A DNA stretch of 64,000 bases, from the NCBI GenBank assembly GCA_017302135.1, contig JAFLDZ010000003.1:372001-436000 (forward strand), written 5' to 3'. The notes below the pieces were generated by a model. It searched no databases and was not told where the DNA came from. It saw nothing but the letters and a program-made list of their open reading frames with translations. The first letter of the stretch is position 1. Each line of letters opens with the position of its first letter. The DNA is from Lysobacterales bacterium (GTDB taxonomy: Bacteria > Pseudomonadota > Gammaproteobacteria > Xanthomonadales > Xanthomonadaceae). A program made the translations under genes and the position numbers. Of the stretch, positions 19,801 to 27,930 are shown in pieces.

Positions 19801-20556
19801 ATGGCAAGCAGGATGCGAATCGATATCGACCGATTGCGCGCGTTCGAAGACGCGCCGAGCACCGAGGTGTTGACCGTGGAGATCGATCGCGTGGTCAAGC
19901 CGCTCGGCATCGATTACTGGTTCTATGCGGTGGACCTGCCGTTGGTCAACGACCACCCGAACCAACTGCGCATGGGCACGTACCCGGAAGCCTGGGTAAC
20001 CCATTACTTCGCGGTGGACTACATCAGCATCGACCCGATCATCAGCCACTGCCACGATCACGCCATCCCGCTCGCATGGGACGAAGCACAGTTCCATCAC
20101 CGCAGGATCGTCGACCCCCATCTGCAGAAGATCCGCCATATGTTCGGCGAAGCCCGTGAATTCGGACTCCGCAGCGGCGTCAGCGTGCCGCTGCATGGCC
20201 CCGGAGTGTCATGGGGACTCATGTCGTATGCATCCCGCCACCTGCCCGCCGCCGATTACGAAACGATCCTGCCCGAACTGCACCTGCTCGCGCATTTCGT
20301 GCATGAAGCCGCGCGTCAATTCGTGCGCTCCAAGACCCCGTCGCGGTTGCCGGCGCTGACCAAACGCGAACGCGAATGCCTCTCATGGGCGGCAGAAGGC
20401 AAGACCAGTTGGGAGATCGGGCAACTGCTCAACATCAGCGAGCGGACGTCGATCTTCCATCTCCAGAACGCCACCCACAAACTGGGCGTCAGCGGCCGCC
20501 AGGCCGCGATCGCCCGCGCAGTGTCGCTGGGTTTGATCATTTCGCTGCGCAACTGA
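19801..20556 (+). CDS. LuxR-family autoinducer-binding transcription factor
   Basis: 251 residues from ATG 19801, preceded by AGGGA; ATG 19813 is an alternative. The N-terminal autoinducer domain has the residues that mark true AHL receptors: W and Y in PEAWVTHYFAVDY, D and P in SIDPII, W in IPLAWDE and G in GLRSGVSVPLHG. The C-terminal HTH (about 185-245) reads LTKRERECLSWAAEGKTSWEIG then HLQNATHKLGV, with the conserved Glu and Gly residues. It is followed in the same direction by luxI, so it is the likely cognate receptor that binds the lux box at 20751. It acts in the cytoplasm as a DNA-binding dimer when AHL accumulates. The signal's chain length cannot be read from sequence. Confidence 0.93.
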   Translation: MASRMRIDIDRLRAFEDAPSTEVLTVEIDRVVKPLGIDYWFYAVDLPLVNDHPNQLRMGTYPEAWVTHYFAVDYISIDPIISHCHDHAIPLAWDEAQFHHRRIVDPHLQKIRHMFGEAREFGLRSGVSVPLHGPGVSWGLMSYASRHLPAADYETILPELHLLAHFVHEAARQFVRSKTPSRLPALTKRERECLSWAAEGKTSWEIGQLLNISERTSIFHLQNATHKLGVSGRQAAIARAVSLGLIISLRN

Positions 20557-20635
20557 ACCGACTCCAGGCGGAGAACACCAGGCGGTTTCGCGCACGCCTC
20601 TTCTCCGGTTTATGCATTGCTGATCATCAATCAGT

Positions 20636-20660
20636 ATTTGATTGTCTTAAGCAATCAATT
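20636..20660. terminator. Inverted repeat after luxR, possible weak terminator or binding site
   Basis: Perfect inverted repeat TTGATTG-TCTTAAG-CAATCAA (20636-20656) followed by TTTTC. The stem is AT-rich, so it is weak as a terminator. It lies in an AT-rich patch (20600-20690) with further TTGATT/AATCA half-sites, unlike the surrounding DNA. Confidence 0.4.
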
Positions 20661-20750
20661 TTCACATTGATTCATGCGCCAGCGACCGTCGATACGTCAG
20701 GTTTACCGGCGATTCGTGGCGTACTGAACACCTGAAACGGACCTGCATCA

Positions 20751-20770
20751 ACCTGTAAGGTCGATCAGCT
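20751..20770 (+). promoter_or_regulatory. lux box upstream of luxI
   Basis: ACCTGTAAGGTCGATCAGCT is a 20-bp element of the form NNCTG-N10-CAGNN, the core of LuxR-type binding sites. It is centred about 70 bp before the luxI start, which fits activation of luxI by AHL-LuxR (positive feedback). Confidence 0.75.
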
Positions 20771-20829
20771 GCAAGTTCTGACAGCCGTTGCGCTCACTTG
20801 TGTCTCCTTCCACGACACAAGGAGACACC

Positions 20830-21435
20830 ATGGCATCGATCATCATCGCGCGCGCGGGCGAAAATGGACTCGGCGCACCGCTTCTGGACAGTATGTACAG
20901 ACTGCGCTCGGATGTTTTTCATCGCAGACTCGGCTGGGAGGTGCGGGTCGATAACGGGCGCGAACACGATTGGTTCGATTTGATAGGCCCACACTATCTG
21001 GTCGCGCACGACGGGGCGTCGAATGCGCTCGGCTGCAGCCGGTTGTTGCCGACAGCCGGGCCGAACATGCTGCGCGATATTTTCCCGTTCCTGCTCGATG
21101 GCGCACCGGCGCCGTCATCATCTGCAGTCTGGGAAGTCAGCCGGTTCGCGATCAACAGCGCATGCGCCGGCGATGGCTTCGGTTTCGGTCATGTGCCGGC
21201 CGCGATGCTCGCCGAAATGTTTCGTTTCGCCGGAACGCACGGAATCGAGGATCTGGTCGGCGTGACCAGTGCGCCGGTTGAAAGAATGCTGAGGCATTTG
21301 GGGCTGCGGGTCGAGCGCCTGGGCATGAGCCGGAAAATCGGCAATGTCATGAGCCTGGCATTCCGCATGCCGGTCGAAGAAAACCTGCTGACGGTCGGCG
21401 CGTCGCCATTCGTTGCAGTCGCACGGGCGGCATAG
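20830..21435 (+). CDS. Acyl-homoserine-lactone synthase (LuxI family)
   Basis: 201 residues from ATG 20830, with AAGGAGA 6-7 bases upstream. Family-invariant positions are present: R, F and W in YRLRSDVFHRRLGWEV (about residues 21-36), the acidic segment DWFDLIGPHYLV, R in GCSRLLPT, and E and R in VWEVSRFAI; the C-terminal part has GVTSAPVERMLRHLGL. The enzyme makes an N-acyl-homoserine lactone from SAM and acyl-ACP in the cytoplasm. Transcription is probably driven through the lux box 60 bp upstream by the LuxR protein encoded just before. The gene is followed by a hairpin and a convergent DUF3050 gene. Confidence 0.93.
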   Translation: MASIIIARAGENGLGAPLLDSMYRLRSDVFHRRLGWEVRVDNGREHDWFDLIGPHYLVAHDGASNALGCSRLLPTAGPNMLRDIFPFLLDGAPAPSSSAVWEVSRFAINSACAGDGFGFGHVPAAMLAEMFRFAGTHGIEDLVGVTSAPVERMLRHLGLRVERLGMSRKIGNVMSLAFRMPVEENLLTVGASPFVAVARAA

Positions 21436-21533
21436 GGAGCTTGCGAATCGTGCGTCTTTCAGAAGCAGGTCCGCATCTGGAGACGATAGACCCCGTCGCC
21501 AGGAAGAAGGGCGCATGGCCCGATGACATCCGT

Positions 21534-21561
21534 CGCGCACGCCGTTGTGAAGGCGTGCGCG
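21534..21561. terminator. Strong hairpin between convergent luxI and DUF3050 genes
   Basis: Perfect 10-bp stem CGCGCACGCC / GGCGTGCGCG with an 8-nt loop, midway between the two convergent stops. It lacks a T-tract on both sides, so if it terminates transcription it does so without the classic U-run. Confidence 0.55.
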
Positions 21562-21598
21562 ACATTGGACCTGCGGATTGGCGGGTGAAGCCCGCAGT

Positions 21599-22471
21599 TC
21601 AGGCCGCGACGACCAGGGACGGCTTTCTGGCCAACGCCGCCCGTTCAGGGGCGAACAGCTCGCGCAACTGTGCCGCAGCCCCGTCCCACAGCGCTCGTCG
21701 TGCCAACAGCGCTTGCCGCGCCGCTTCCCGCGTGCTCGCCAATCCGTCGGCGTTGCGCGCGAGCTCGGCATTGATCATGCGGCTCGCTGCGGGGCCGTGG
21801 GTGTCGCCATCCAGCTCGATGTGACGCTGCAGGTAATACACGAAGCCAGGCGCTTGTTCCTCGCTCAGCCCCCAATGATCGAGCAGGCTCTGGAACATGT
21901 CGGGGATGACGTTCTCGCGACCGTAGAAGAAACTCGCCATCACCTCCAGGAGACTGCCGTGCATGCATGTACCGATCGTGTGCTGGACGAAATCGCGTAC
22001 GAATTGCGGAACCTCGGCTTCGGCAAGCGCATCACTCAACGAGGCGCCTGCGCGCAGTTTGCGCATGAAAAGATCGAACTGCTCGGTCGATGCACCGACA
22101 TCGTGCATCGCGGTCAAGTACAGATCGAGGTGACTGGCTGGGTTGCCTTGGGCGTCGACATCGCTTTCTTCAGCGAGCACGATATCGTTGATGAGCCGAG
22201 CCGCTACCGGATCGCTCGGTGGCACCCATGGCAGTTCCACGCACGTCAAGTCCCGCTGCAGCCGCTTGGCCAGCGACATGAAATCCCACACAGCGAATAC
22301 ATGCACTTGCATGAAGCTCTGGAGCGCTTCGGTATGCGCGATTTCGGCGAATACCGGATGCGTTTCCAGTTCGTGCCGCAGTCGGCGCATGGCCGGGGTC
22401 AGCACGACATCACCTTCTTTTGCAGCACCTTCTTTTGCAGCACCTTCTTTTGCAGCCACTTCCTTTTTCAT
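21599..22471 (-). CDS. DUF3050 (heme-oxygenase-like fold) protein
   Basis: 290 residues from ATG 22471, set by AGGAGG 6 bases upstream. After a low-complexity N-terminus (KKEVAAKEGAAKEGAAKEGD) the DUF3050 domain fills the chain: MRRLRHELETHPVFAEI, FMQVHVFAVWDFMSLAKRLQ, PWVPPSDPVAARLINDIVLAEESD and HIELDGDTHGPAASRMI. Conserved His, Glu and Asp residues in these helices recall the metal or heme ligands of the heme-oxygenase-like superfamily. Its biochemical role is not established. It is downstream of a hemerythrin gene on the same strand, which may hint at oxygen or iron chemistry, but the 233-bp spacing makes a shared operon unsure. Confidence 0.85.
   Translation of the reverse strand: MKKEVAAKEGAAKEGAAKEGDVVLTPAMRRLRHELETHPVFAEIAHTEALQSFMQVHVFAVWDFMSLAKRLQRDLTCVELPWVPPSDPVAARLINDIVLAEESDVDAQGNPASHLDLYLTAMHDVGASTEQFDLFMRKLRAGASLSDALAEAEVPQFVRDFVQHTIGTCMHGSLLEVMASFFYGRENVIPDMFQSLLDHWGLSEEQAPGFVYYLQRHIELDGDTHGPAASRMINAELARNADGLASTREAARQALLARRALWDGAAAQLRELFAPERAALARKPSLVVAA
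22411..22455 (-). repeat. Three perfect 15-bp tandem repeats in the DUF3050 gene
   Basis: CACCTTCTTTTGCAG occurs three times without mismatch at 22411, 22426 and 22441. It encodes the repeated KEGAA segment at the DUF3050 N-terminus. The unit keeps frame, so copy number changes would only lengthen or shorten the leader. Confidence 0.9.
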
Positions 22472-22704
22472 AAAGCCTCCTGGTTCCATCGCTTGGTTTT
22501 TTGGGGTGAAGCGGGAACGTCCGAACGAACCTTCCGTGATCTGTCCGGACTTTCGGGACCAGCTTGCGCCGGACCCAGTCCCTTCGGCGCGACCGCCTAA
22601 ACAGTCGCCCGAAAGCGATACATCCTTGTGTCGCTGAAACCTGTGCGTGTGGCCTTTGAAGAGCGCTCTGGAAGTTTGTCCCCCGGACTTTACGTCGGCA
22701 TGTC
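22472..22704. promoter_or_regulatory. Intergenic leader of the DUF3050 gene
   Basis: 233 bp with no gene. It must carry the DUF3050 promoter. Next to the hemerythrin 3-prime end a short direct repeat, GTCGGCATGT, occurs twice (near 22692 and 22709), one copy overlapping the end of the gene. Confidence 0.4.
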
Positions 22705-23232
22705 TTAAGTCGGCATGTAGAGCGGGTAGAGGCTGGCCTCTTCACGCTCGATGCGTTGCGCCAACAGTCCATAGACCGTCTTGTAATCCGCCATGAATTC
22801 TTCGCGGGCCTGCTGATCGAAAGTGCTGAGCTGATATTTCTTGACGAAATCGACGACACCGCGCGCGATCGCATTCATCTCGCGACGGAAGCTGCGCACC
22901 AGTGCGGTGCTATCGGAATCGCCCTGCATCGCGTTTTCCACGTAATTGTAGAAACGGACATTTTCGGCGATCAGGTGCCCTTCAAGATGCACCTTGAACG
23001 CCATGAGCATTTGCGGCACCTGCTGGAAATCGCCCTGCTGCGCGCAATCTCCGATCGCGCCGTAAAGCTTGACCAGATCGGCGTGATCACGTTTCAGCGC
23101 TGGCACCAATCCGGCGTCGTATGCGATGCCGAAACCGGCACGGCGCTGTTCCACGGGCGGGACGCCTTGCGGCAATGCCTGCGATCTCGGTCCCTGCCCA
23201 CCCCCAAACAACTTCCTGAAAAAATCGAGCAC
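22705..23232 (-). CDS. Hemerythrin-domain protein
   Basis: 175 residues from GTG 23232 (VLDFFRKLFGGGQ), supported by AGGGGA just upstream; longer in-frame starts lack a ribosome site. The hemerythrin HHE-type helices run from about residue 40: VPALKRDHADLVKLYGAIG, MAFKVHLEGHLIAENVRFYNYVE and the last helix IEREEASLYPLYMPT, giving the His/Glu set of a di-iron site. Such proteins bind oxygen or react with NO or stored iron. The first 35 residues, with a basic FFRKLFGGG start, are outside the domain and could touch a membrane. No partner is evident apart from the DUF3050 gene downstream. Confidence 0.87.
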   Translation of the reverse strand: MLDFFRKLFGGGQGPRSQALPQGVPPVEQRRAGFGIAYDAGLVPALKRDHADLVKLYGAIGDCAQQGDFQQVPQMLMAFKVHLEGHLIAENVRFYNYVENAMQGDSDSTALVRSFRREMNAIARGVVDFVKKYQLSTFDQQAREEFMADYKTVYGLLAQRIEREEASLYPLYMPT

Positions 23233-23437
23233 AACATCCCCTGTTGAATAATCCAGTCGGCAGACGCCGACCGGGTGACCATATCCGGAGCTGGCCGATA
23301 TCGTGTACCTGTAAGAAATGACAGGTATGACCAATGCCCGTTTCAAACTGAGTAGGTGGTCTTAAAAACGAGCGCATTTATAGGCGATTCGCATGTTCGC
23401 CCACTGCCTTCGGTGCCGATACTCTCACGGGCGCCAA

Positions 23438-23465
23438 TAAAAAACCCGCCTTGCGGCGGGTTTTC
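23438..23465 (-). terminator. Rho-independent terminator after tRNA-Gln
   Basis: On the minus strand AAAACCCGCC-GCAA-GGCGGGTTTT followed by TTATT, directly downstream of the tRNA gene. It probably ends an rplM-rpsI-tRNA transcript. Confidence 0.9.
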
Positions 23466-23470
23466 CGTAG

Positions 23471-23545
23471 TGGCAGCCCCGGATGGATTCGAACCACCGA
23501 ATGCCTGAGTCAGAGTCAGGTGCCTTACCGCTTGGCGACGGGGCT
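23471..23545 (-). tRNA. tRNA-Gln (anticodon CTG)
   Basis: 75 nt with encoded CCA. The acceptor stem AGCCCCG pairs with CGGGGCT, followed by G73 and CCA. The anticodon stem is CCTGA/TCAGG with loop CTCTGAC, giving anticodon CTG (reads CAG). The T arm is GGTGG-TTCGAAT-CCATC, with one G-T pair. G73 agrees with tRNA-Gln identity. It lies 90 bp after rpsI on the same strand. Confidence 0.95.
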
Positions 23546-23635
23546 GTAGAACTGCAGCGCGACGATTGTAACGCCAGTACGTCGTCGCCGGAACCGGAGA
23601 AAACCCCGCCCCAGCGACAGACCAGCCTGTCGTGC

Positions 23636-24028
23636 TTAACGCTTCGAGAACTGGCTTGCGCGACGGGCTTTGTGCAAACCGACCTTTTTGCGTTCGACTT
23701 CGCGGGCGTCGCGGGTCATGAAACCGGCTTTGCGCAGCTCGGACTTCAAAGTCTCGTCGTACTCGACCAGGGCGCGGGCGATACCGAGACGGATCGCACC
23801 CGCCTGACCGGTGGTGCCGCCTCCGGTCGTGGTGGCGACGATGTCGAACTGCTCGTTGGTCTTGGTCAGCACAAGCGGCTGACGAACGATCATGCGCGCG
23901 GTTTCACGGCCGAAGAACTCGTCGATAGGACGGTCGTTGACGGTGATGGTGCCGGTACCCTTGCGCAGGAACACGCGGGCAATAGAGGATTTGCGACGGC
24001 CGGTGCCGTAATTCTGCTGAGTAGCCAT
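23636..24028 (-). CDS. rpsI: Ribosomal protein S9 (uS9)
   Basis: 130 residues, the normal bacterial length. It begins [20 protein letters not shown] and ends with the invariant C-terminal tail ASQFSKR, which reaches the ribosomal P site. [13 protein letters not shown] and [19 protein letters not shown] are conserved internal segments. Located 3 bp after rplM in the universal rplM-rpsI operon. Expression is expected from the promoter at 24576-24604. Confidence 0.98.
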   Translation of the reverse strand: MATQQNYGTGRRKSSIARVFLRKGTGTITVNDRPIDEFFGRETARMIVRQPLVLTKTNEQFDIVATTTGGGTTGQAGAIRLGIARALVEYDETLKSELRKAGFMTRDAREVERKKVGLHKARRASQFSKR

Positions 24029-24031
24029 CGT

Positions 24032-24460
24032 TTAGATATCCAGGACTTGCGGCTGCTGGGCGGCGTGCGGGTGTTCGGCACCCTTGTACACCTTGAGCTT
24101 CTTGTACATGGCGCGGCCGAGCGGGTTCTTCGGCAGCATGCCTTTCACGGCGATCTCGATCACGCGCTCCGGATGACGTTCCAGCGCCTGGGCGAGCGTT
24201 TCGGTCTTCAGGTTGCCGATGTAGCCGGTGAAGCGGTGATAGAGCTTGTCGTTCAATTTGTTGCCGGTCACCGCGATCTTCTCGGCGTTGATCACGACCA
24301 GGTAATCACCTGTATCGACGTGCGGGGTGTAAACCGGCTTGTGCTTGCCGCGGAGGCGGCTGGCGAGCTCGGCGGCCAAACGGCCGAGCGTCTTGCCGGA
24401 AGCGTCAACGAGGTACCAGTCGCGCTGGACGGTCTCGGACTTGGCAGTGAAAGTCTTCAT
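24032..24460 (-). CDS. rplM: Ribosomal protein L13 (uL13)
   Basis: 142 residues. Starts [20 protein letters not shown] and has the family signature in [19 protein letters not shown] (about 108-126). The ATG at 24460 has AGGAG in good position. First gene of the rplM-rpsI operon. A leader of about 110 nt separates it from the mapped promoter elements; autoregulation by L13 is known in E. coli but no site was identified here. Confidence 0.98.
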   Translation of the reverse strand: MKTFTAKSETVQRDWYLVDASGKTLGRLAAELASRLRGKHKPVYTPHVDTGDYLVVINAEKIAVTGNKLNDKLYHRFTGYIGNLKTETLAQALERHPERVIEIAVKGMLPKNPLGRAMYKKLKVYKGAEHPHAAQQPQVLDI

Positions 24461-24575
24461 GGAGGAGCTCTTGTGAGTGGTACCTGGTCGGACTGATTCA
24501 ATCGGGGCGTCCCCGGTGAATTTCGCCTCGCGTTGTCGTCATGGAACCGCAGAGGCGGGGCCACAAAGAAGCGGG

Positions 24576-24604
24576 ATCATAGCCGGCCGGGCGGGGCGCC
24601 GCAA
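24576..24604 (-). promoter_or_regulatory. Sigma-70 promoter for rplM-rpsI
   Basis: On the minus strand TTGCGG, a 17-bp GC-rich spacer and TATGAT. Spacing is ideal and the -10 differs from consensus at one base. It lies about 115 bp upstream of rplM in the gap between divergent genes. Confidence 0.7.
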
Positions 24605-24690
24605 GTCGCTTGGCCAAGCGAAACCGGCAGGGTGACCTGCCCGTTGGCGTCTCCTCGCGAAATCCAGCGTCTTCCGGGAAGATATCCGGT

Positions 24691-25839
24691 GTGACCATTG
24701 CCCCACCCTGCGCTGCCGACTCCACCTTATCCCTGCAAACGCTGGCCGACCACTGCGTGCAGTGCGGCCTGTGTCTGCCATCCTGCCCAACCTACGCGCT
24801 CGAGCCGATCGAAGCTGAATCGCCACGGGGCCGGATCGCCTTGGCCAAAGCATGGGAAACCGGACTTTCGGCTCCGACCGAGACTGGCGAACTTCATCTG
24901 GACCATTGCCTGGGTTGCCGCCGCTGCGAAGCAGTCTGCCCGGCGGGGGTGCGCTATGGGGCGCTGCTGACGGCTGCACGTACCCGCCAACGCGCCCGCA
25001 GGCCAGCCGGGTTGCGGCAGCGAACGGCCGAGTGGCTCACCGCACGCCCTCGGACGCTGTCGGTACTGATGGCCGTCTATCGCGGAACCTGGCCGCTGCT
25101 GCCGCGTGCCGCCCGGCCACTGCCACGACCACCGGCATCTCACATCCCGCCTCGCGATCAGCAGCACGAGTCTGCACCCGCTGCCGCGCTGTTCCTCGGC
25201 TGCTTGGGCCGCAGCTACGAAGCGTCGCTGCATGCGGCGATCCACCGATTGGGCGACGCCATCGGATCGACCTTCACGACGCCGACCGGGCAAACCTGCT
25301 GCGGCAGCCTGCACGCCCATGCCGGCGCAATGGAACGAGCCGCTGCGCTCGCCGCGACGAATCGTCAGGCGTTCGCCGGAGCTTCCACGGTGCTCAGTCT
25401 TGCCAGCGGCTGTCACGACACCCTCGCCGATAGCCTGCGCGGGCAAAGCATTGTCCGCGATGCCATCGATGTGATCGCCGAAAGCGCCGATCGGCTGCGG
25501 TTGGCGGCCCGGCCGGAACGCATCGCCCTGCATTTGCCCTGCACCCAGCGCAACGTGGTCCGCAGCGATGGAGCCCTGCGCGCGCTGCTGGCGCGGGTGC
25601 CGGCACTCGAAGTGGTCGTCCTCGACGCCGGCTTCGGCTGTTGCGGCGCGGCCGGGACGCAGATGCTGACCGATCCGGGACGCGCCGCGCGTCTGCGCCA
25701 ACCGCTGCTGGACCAACTCGCCGCCAGCGGCGCGACCCGGCTGCTCAGCGCCAATATCGGCTGCCGGCTGCATCTGGCGAACGGCACTGCGCTGCCGGTA
25801 CAACATCCACTGGAATTCCTCTCGGAATGTCTCGCATGA
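24691..25839 (+). CDS. GlcF-like (Fe-S)-binding oxidoreductase subunit
   Basis: 382 residues from GTG 24691; the frame is open further upstream but has no better start. Two 4Fe-4S motifs stand at the N-terminus: [14 protein letters not shown] (about 20-33) and [14 protein letters not shown] (about 72-85). Two CCG-type domains follow, with [10 protein letters not shown] and CCGAAGT. This is the layout of the glycolate oxidase iron-sulfur subunit and of related lactate or glycerol-3-phosphate dehydrogenase subunits. No GlcD/GlcE flavoprotein gene lies nearby, so the electron donor is unknown. The coq7 gene follows 10 bp later, so the two may be cotranscribed; this suggests a link to the quinone pool. 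Confidence 0.8.
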   Translation: MTIAPPCAADSTLSLQTLADHCVQCGLCLPSCPTYALEPIEAESPRGRIALAKAWETGLSAPTETGELHLDHCLGCRRCEAVCPAGVRYGALLTAARTRQRARRPAGLRQRTAEWLTARPRTLSVLMAVYRGTWPLLPRAARPLPRPPASHIPPRDQQHESAPAAALFLGCLGRSYEASLHAAIHRLGDAIGSTFTTPTGQTCCGSLHAHAGAMERAAALAATNRQAFAGASTVLSLASGCHDTLADSLRGQSIVRDAIDVIAESADRLRLAARPERIALHLPCTQRNVVRSDGALRALLARVPALEVVVLDAGFGCCGAAGTQMLTDPGRAARLRQPLLDQLAASGATRLLSANIGCRLHLANGTALPVQHPLEFLSECLA

Positions 25840-25849
25840 GAATGTCGGC

Positions 25850-26494
25850 ATGAACACGAACCGCGCCCTTTCGCCCCTCGACCGCCTGCTTGCCGATGCG
25901 CAGAACGCGCTGGAGACCGTCGCCGGCGCACCGCGCGCCGGGCGCGCCAACCCGGGCGCTGGCGAGGCCGATGTGGTGCTCGATGAAACCGAGCGCCGGC
26001 ATGCGGCCGGGCTGATGCGGATCAACCACGTCGGCGAGGTCTGCGCACAGGCGTTGTACGTCGGTCAGGCGGCGGTCGCGCGCGATCCGCAAACACGGGC
26101 GCAATTGCAGGCCGCCGCACAGGAGGAGACCGACCATCTCGCCTGGTGCGCAGACCGCCTGCGCGAGCTCGACAGCCGCCCCAGTCTGCTCAACCCGGTC
26201 TGGTATGCCGGGAGTTACGCCATCGGCGTGCTCGCCGGCCTGCGTGGCGATGGCTGGAACCTCGGTTTCGTGGTCGAGACCGAACGCCAGGTCGAAGCGC
26301 ACCTCGAAGAACACCTGCAGACGCTGCCGCCTGCAGACGCGCGCAGCCGCGCGATCCTGACGGTGATGAAGGACGATGAGATCCGCCATGCCGACCATGC
26401 CGAAGCTGCCGGCGCGCGGCTCCTGCCGCAACCTGTGCCGACGCTCATGGCGGCCGCGTCGAAGTTGATGAAAGCGGTGGCGTACCGGATATAA
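25850..26494 (+). CDS. coq7: 2-polyprenyl-3-methyl-6-methoxy-1,4-benzoquinone monooxygenase (Coq7/UbiF-type)
   Basis: 214 residues. Di-iron carboxylate ligands appear in two ExxH-type sets: [17 protein letters not shown] with E and [10 protein letters not shown], and later [15 protein letters not shown] ([15 protein letters not shown]) and [10 protein letters not shown]. This is the Coq7 pattern. The enzyme hydroxylates the quinone ring late in ubiquinone biosynthesis and is peripheral to the inner membrane. The C-terminal LMKAVAYRI helix may touch the bilayer. It follows the Fe-S protein gene with 10 bp spacing. Confidence 0.95.
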   Translation: MNTNRALSPLDRLLADAQNALETVAGAPRAGRANPGAGEADVVLDETERRHAAGLMRINHVGEVCAQALYVGQAAVARDPQTRAQLQAAAQEETDHLAWCADRLRELDSRPSLLNPVWYAGSYAIGVLAGLRGDGWNLGFVVETERQVEAHLEEHLQTLPPADARSRAILTVMKDDEIRHADHAEAAGARLLPQPVPTLMAAASKLMKAVAYRI

Positions 26495-26529
26495 CCGCCA
26501 CACCGAAACAGAGGCGTCCCATCGCTGCC

Positions 26530-27078
26530 ATGCAGATCCGCGATTACAACGGAAAGGGAGACTGGAGCGCAGCCGCCGTGCAGGCACGCTATGCCGACCA
26601 TGCCGGGCGCCATGGCGTCGAAGCGCCTCGCCCGCTGGCGCTGAAGGTCCACGAGCACGGCGATGTCCGCTGGATCTACCCGATCATGGACGCGGTCATC
26701 GAGGGCATCCTCGCGGGCGATCCGGCCTGCGCTGTCATCGGTGTCGAATTCATCGAAGAGGACCGGAAGTTCCCCTTCGGCGCGAATCTCAAGGCACGCA
26801 CTGCGCGCGCGCTGCGCCAGAGCACGCTGTCGGATGCGCTTTCGATACGCATCCGACGGCGCGTCGTCGACATGTTGATCGCGGGAAATACCCCTCGGGA
26901 GTACCGCGAATACGCCAAACTGCTGCGCAAGACTGGTTTTCGCGAGCTGTGGCCAAGACTGGAGGCGGCCGTGCCGCGCATGAACCGGCATGCGATGCGC
27001 TATTACCGCTATTTCGAGGCCATCCAGCGGCGCACGCCGGCCGTCTGCCCGGTCGTTACTGCATCGCAGAACGACTAG
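26530..27078 (+). CDS. Conserved hypothetical protein
   Basis: 182 residues, not recognised. The sequence is soluble and basic, with no signal peptide or membrane span. Notable segments are DVRWIYPIMDAVIEGI (about 44-59), VIGVEFIEEDRKFPFGANLKA (about 70-90) and a helical C-terminal half rich in Arg and Tyr (EYREYAKLLRKTG, MRYYRYFEAIQRR). It starts 36 bp after coq7 on the same strand and ends just before a strong bidirectional terminator, so it is probably the last gene of the Fe-S/coq7 unit. Codon use matches its neighbours. Confidence 0.75.
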   Translation: MQIRDYNGKGDWSAAAVQARYADHAGRHGVEAPRPLALKVHEHGDVRWIYPIMDAVIEGILAGDPACAVIGVEFIEEDRKFPFGANLKARTARALRQSTLSDALSIRIRRRVVDMLIAGNTPREYREYAKLLRKTGFRELWPRLEAAVPRMNRHAMRYYRYFEAIQRRTPAVCPVVTASQND

Positions 27079-27083
27079 TAGAA

Positions 27084-27117
27084 CAAAAAAGACCGGCTGA
27101 AAGCCGGTCTTTTTGTT
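27084..27117. terminator. Bidirectional rho-independent terminator
   Basis: AAAAAAGACCGGCT-GAA-AGCCGGTCTTTTTG: an 8-bp GC core stem extended by A/T pairs, with T-tracts on both strands. It separates the convergent hypothetical gene and speD. Confidence 0.93.
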
Positions 27118-27135
27118 GCCGCGCATGCCGATGGA

Positions 27136-27930
27136 TCACTCGACCAGGTTGCGGCCCTGGTACAGCTCTTCGATCTCGCGGCGAAGACGGGCTTCGATCT
27201 TCATGCGTTCCTTGAACGAGAGGTTCTTGGCCTTCTCCTCGAACAGGTAGTTGTCGAGGTCGAATTCCTTCATGTGCATCTTCGTGTGGAACAGGTTTTC
27301 CTGATACACGTTGACGTCCAGCATCTCGTAGCGGGATTTGACGTTCTTCGCCAGGTAGTCCTGGATCGAGTTGATCTTGTGGTCGATGTAGTGCTTGCGG
27401 CCCTTGATGTCGCGGGTGAAGCCGCGCACCCGGTAATCCATGATGACGATGTCGGATTCCAGGCTTTCGATCAGGTAGTTCAGCGCCTTCAGCGGCGAGA
27501 TCACGCCGCAGGTGGCGACATCGATGTCGGCGCGGAACGTCGCGATGCCGTTGTCCGGATGCGTCTCCGGGTAGGTGTGTACCGTGATATGCGACTTGTC
27601 CATGTGCGCGACGACCGCGTCGGAGATGATCTCCTTGCCGGCGTCCTTCTTGTCGATCACCGGTTCCTCGGAAATCAGGATGGTCACCGACGCGCCCTGC
27701 GGGTCGTAGTCCTGACGGGCGATATTGAGGATGTTCGCGCCGATGATCTCGGCCACGTCGGAGAGGATCTGGGTCAGCCGGTCGGCGTTGTATTCCTCGT
27801 CGATGTAGGCGATGTAACGCTGGCGCTCCTCTTCGGATACCGCATAGCACACGTCGTAGATGTTGAACGACAGCGCTTTGGTCAGGTTGTTGAAGCCTTG
27901 CAGCTTCAGACGCGGCAGTGGCTTGACCAC
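27136..27930 (-). CDS. speD: S-adenosylmethionine decarboxylase proenzyme
   Basis: 264 residues, the long E. coli-type class. The self-cleavage site that makes the pyruvoyl group is at S113 in [31 protein letters not shown] (near 138-157) and [20 protein letters not shown] are also family-specific. Start is GTG 27930 with AAAGGA upstream; a nearby ATG is out of frame. It supplies decarboxylated SAM for spermidine synthesis in the cytoplasm. It is divergent from clp, as is usual in Xanthomonadaceae, and ends at a shared terminator. Confidence 0.96.
   Translation of the reverse strand: MVKPLPRLKLQGFNNLTKALSFNIYDVCYAVSEEERQRYIAYIDEEYNADRLTQILSDVAEIIGANILNIARQDYDPQGASVTILISEEPVIDKKDAGKEIISDAVVAHMDKSHITVHTYPETHPDNGIATFRADIDVATCGVISPLKALNYLIESLESDIVIMDYRVRGFTRDIKGRKHYIDHKINSIQDYLAKNVKSRYEMLDVNVYQENLFHTKMHMKEFDLDNYLFEEKAKNLSFKERMKIEARLRREIEELYQGRNLVE

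Noticed and set aside
24727..26025. A 432-codon minus-strand frame
   Set aside because: Antisense to the GlcF-like gene, whose eight cluster cysteines show which strand is coding.
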